The notes beneath the pieces are model-generated. The model saw only the letters and a list, made by a program, of their open reading frames with translations, had not been told where the DNA came from and ran no database searches. Positions 63,442-64,000 of a stretch of DNA of 64,000 bases are shown here, piece after piece. The translations under genes were made by a program, and so were the position numbers. The DNA is from Adiantum capillus-veneris (Eukaryota > Streptophyta > Polypodiopsida > Polypodiales > Pteridaceae): the NCBI GenBank assembly GCA_014529385.2, contig CM043971.1, positions 33,375,709 through 33,439,708 on the forward strand, given 5' to 3'. How positions within the stretch are numbered: the first letter of the stretch is position 1; every line of letters begins with the position of its first letter.

Positions 63442-63833
63442 TTTAATTCAACCACAAGTGTGTATACAAGAGAGATGCAATAGGCTGAAAATTTCAGCAA
63501 ATAGGAGCAACTACAAGACTTTTGCATACGATAGATAACAATTTCTTTACATGAAACTGTCCAAATCTGAAATTTCAGCTGAAAAGTGCAATTTCAAGCA
63601 CCTGGACTCAGCTTTTCACTCAATTTGTCGCAACAAATATCAATACATGTGATCCCACAACTTTGGTATACTTGCGTTTTGCTGTTTTGACCTGTTATAA
63701 CCTGTAAATCACCTGTTTTGGGCTGTTTTGGCAGTTTTGGTGATCTTTTCAACTCCGGAAGCAAGGGCTTTGCGATGGAAGCGAAATTATTCGCAGGAGA
63801 GCAATTTTAACTTGCTGTCCAGCAGACTGCGCA
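63442..63833 (-). other. K 5' leader
   Basis: Non-coding stretch between the terminal repeat and gag. It contains CTGTTTTG repeats (63680-63735). No clear tRNA primer site was found. Confidence 0.45.
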
Positions 63834-64000
63834 GAAGGTACCGGTAGGTGCGCGTCGCGATGTAGTGCTGGATTGGGGCAAGAAGCAGGAGGCGGAGTGC
63901 AGCAGAGAGGAAGCTCTAGGGATCGAAGCAGGGAGAGAGAGAGAGCTCACGTTTTTGGGAAAACTCAATAAGTGAGTTTTGGGTTTTCCCACTTTTATTA
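63834..64000 (-). repeat. K terminal repeat, right copy (runs off the window)
   Basis: Starts GAAGGTACCGGTAGGTG and matches the left copy to about 63945. It then continues through a GA run and GCTCACGTTTTTGGG to the window edge. Confidence 0.65.

Larger units (their letters stand above)
59827..63950 (-). mobile_element. Ty1/copia element K, RNase H deleted, right LTR leaving the window
   Basis: Minus-strand gag, protease, integrase and RT in copia order. LTR-like matching segments lie at 59827-59941 and 63834-63945 (both start GAAGGTACCGGTAGGTG). On the left this segment abuts RT directly after ACGSLMYAMV, so the RNase H and 3' non-coding part are deleted. Only a few stops or frameshifts per ORF suggest moderate age. 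True LTR ends were not found. Confidence 0.8.

Overview
The window is nuclear DNA from a land plant with a large, retrotransposon-rich genome. The evidence is one spliced plant gene of the MODIFIER OF SNC1 (MOS1/BAT2-N) family with GT-AG introns, Ty3/gypsy chromoviruses and Ty1/copia elements primed by plant initiator-Met or Asp tRNAs, and TTTAGGG-like telomeric motifs inside LTRs. A Penelope-like element with an N-terminal GIY-YIG domain, of the type reported from algae and spike mosses, hints at a seed-free plant (lycophyte or fern). That is inference, not proof. No bacterial-type operon, tRNA, rRNA or CRISPR was seen.

Layout. 1-5.2 kb: degraded repeats (a solo copia-like LTR, a reversed copia relic, a short gypsy RNase H piece). 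5.2-20.95 kb: one plus-strand copia relic cut into three parts by two LTR elements, each with a perfect 5-bp target duplication. These are a decayed chromovirus (G1, 6257-13511, AGATG) and a gag-protease-only Tat/Athila-like element on the minus strand (X, 13765-20404, GTATG, tRNA-Asp primer site). 21.7-29.2 kb: the MOS1-like gene, with a 5-kb first coding exon and five more exons. Its last visible exon ends at a donor site, so the 3' end is missing or lies beyond a very long intron. 31.4-35.3 kb: internally deleted chromovirus G2 (CTAAT). 36.1-42.6 kb: young minus-strand chromovirus G3 (TGCGG). 42.6-45.7 kb: an uninterrupted ORF of about 976 codons joining GIY-YIG endonuclease to reverse transcriptase in the permuted order of the Naiad/Chlamys Penelope-like clade. 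This is the most interesting object here, and G3 landed just upstream of it in the same open frame. 47.5-48.7 kb: fragment G5. 48.7-58.7 kb: G4, a relative of G3, carrying a nested, partly palindromic element (H1, 53971-57288). 58.7-59.8 kb: a second H-family element (H2). 59.8-64.0 kb: a nearly complete Ty1/copia element on the minus strand (K), missing its RNase H and running off the window.

Only the MOS1-like gene looks like a host gene. The Penelope-like ORF is the only long transposon ORF free of frame damage. All other transposon coding regions carry stops, frameshifts or deletions, so any recent movement of G3 probably used proteins supplied by relatives.
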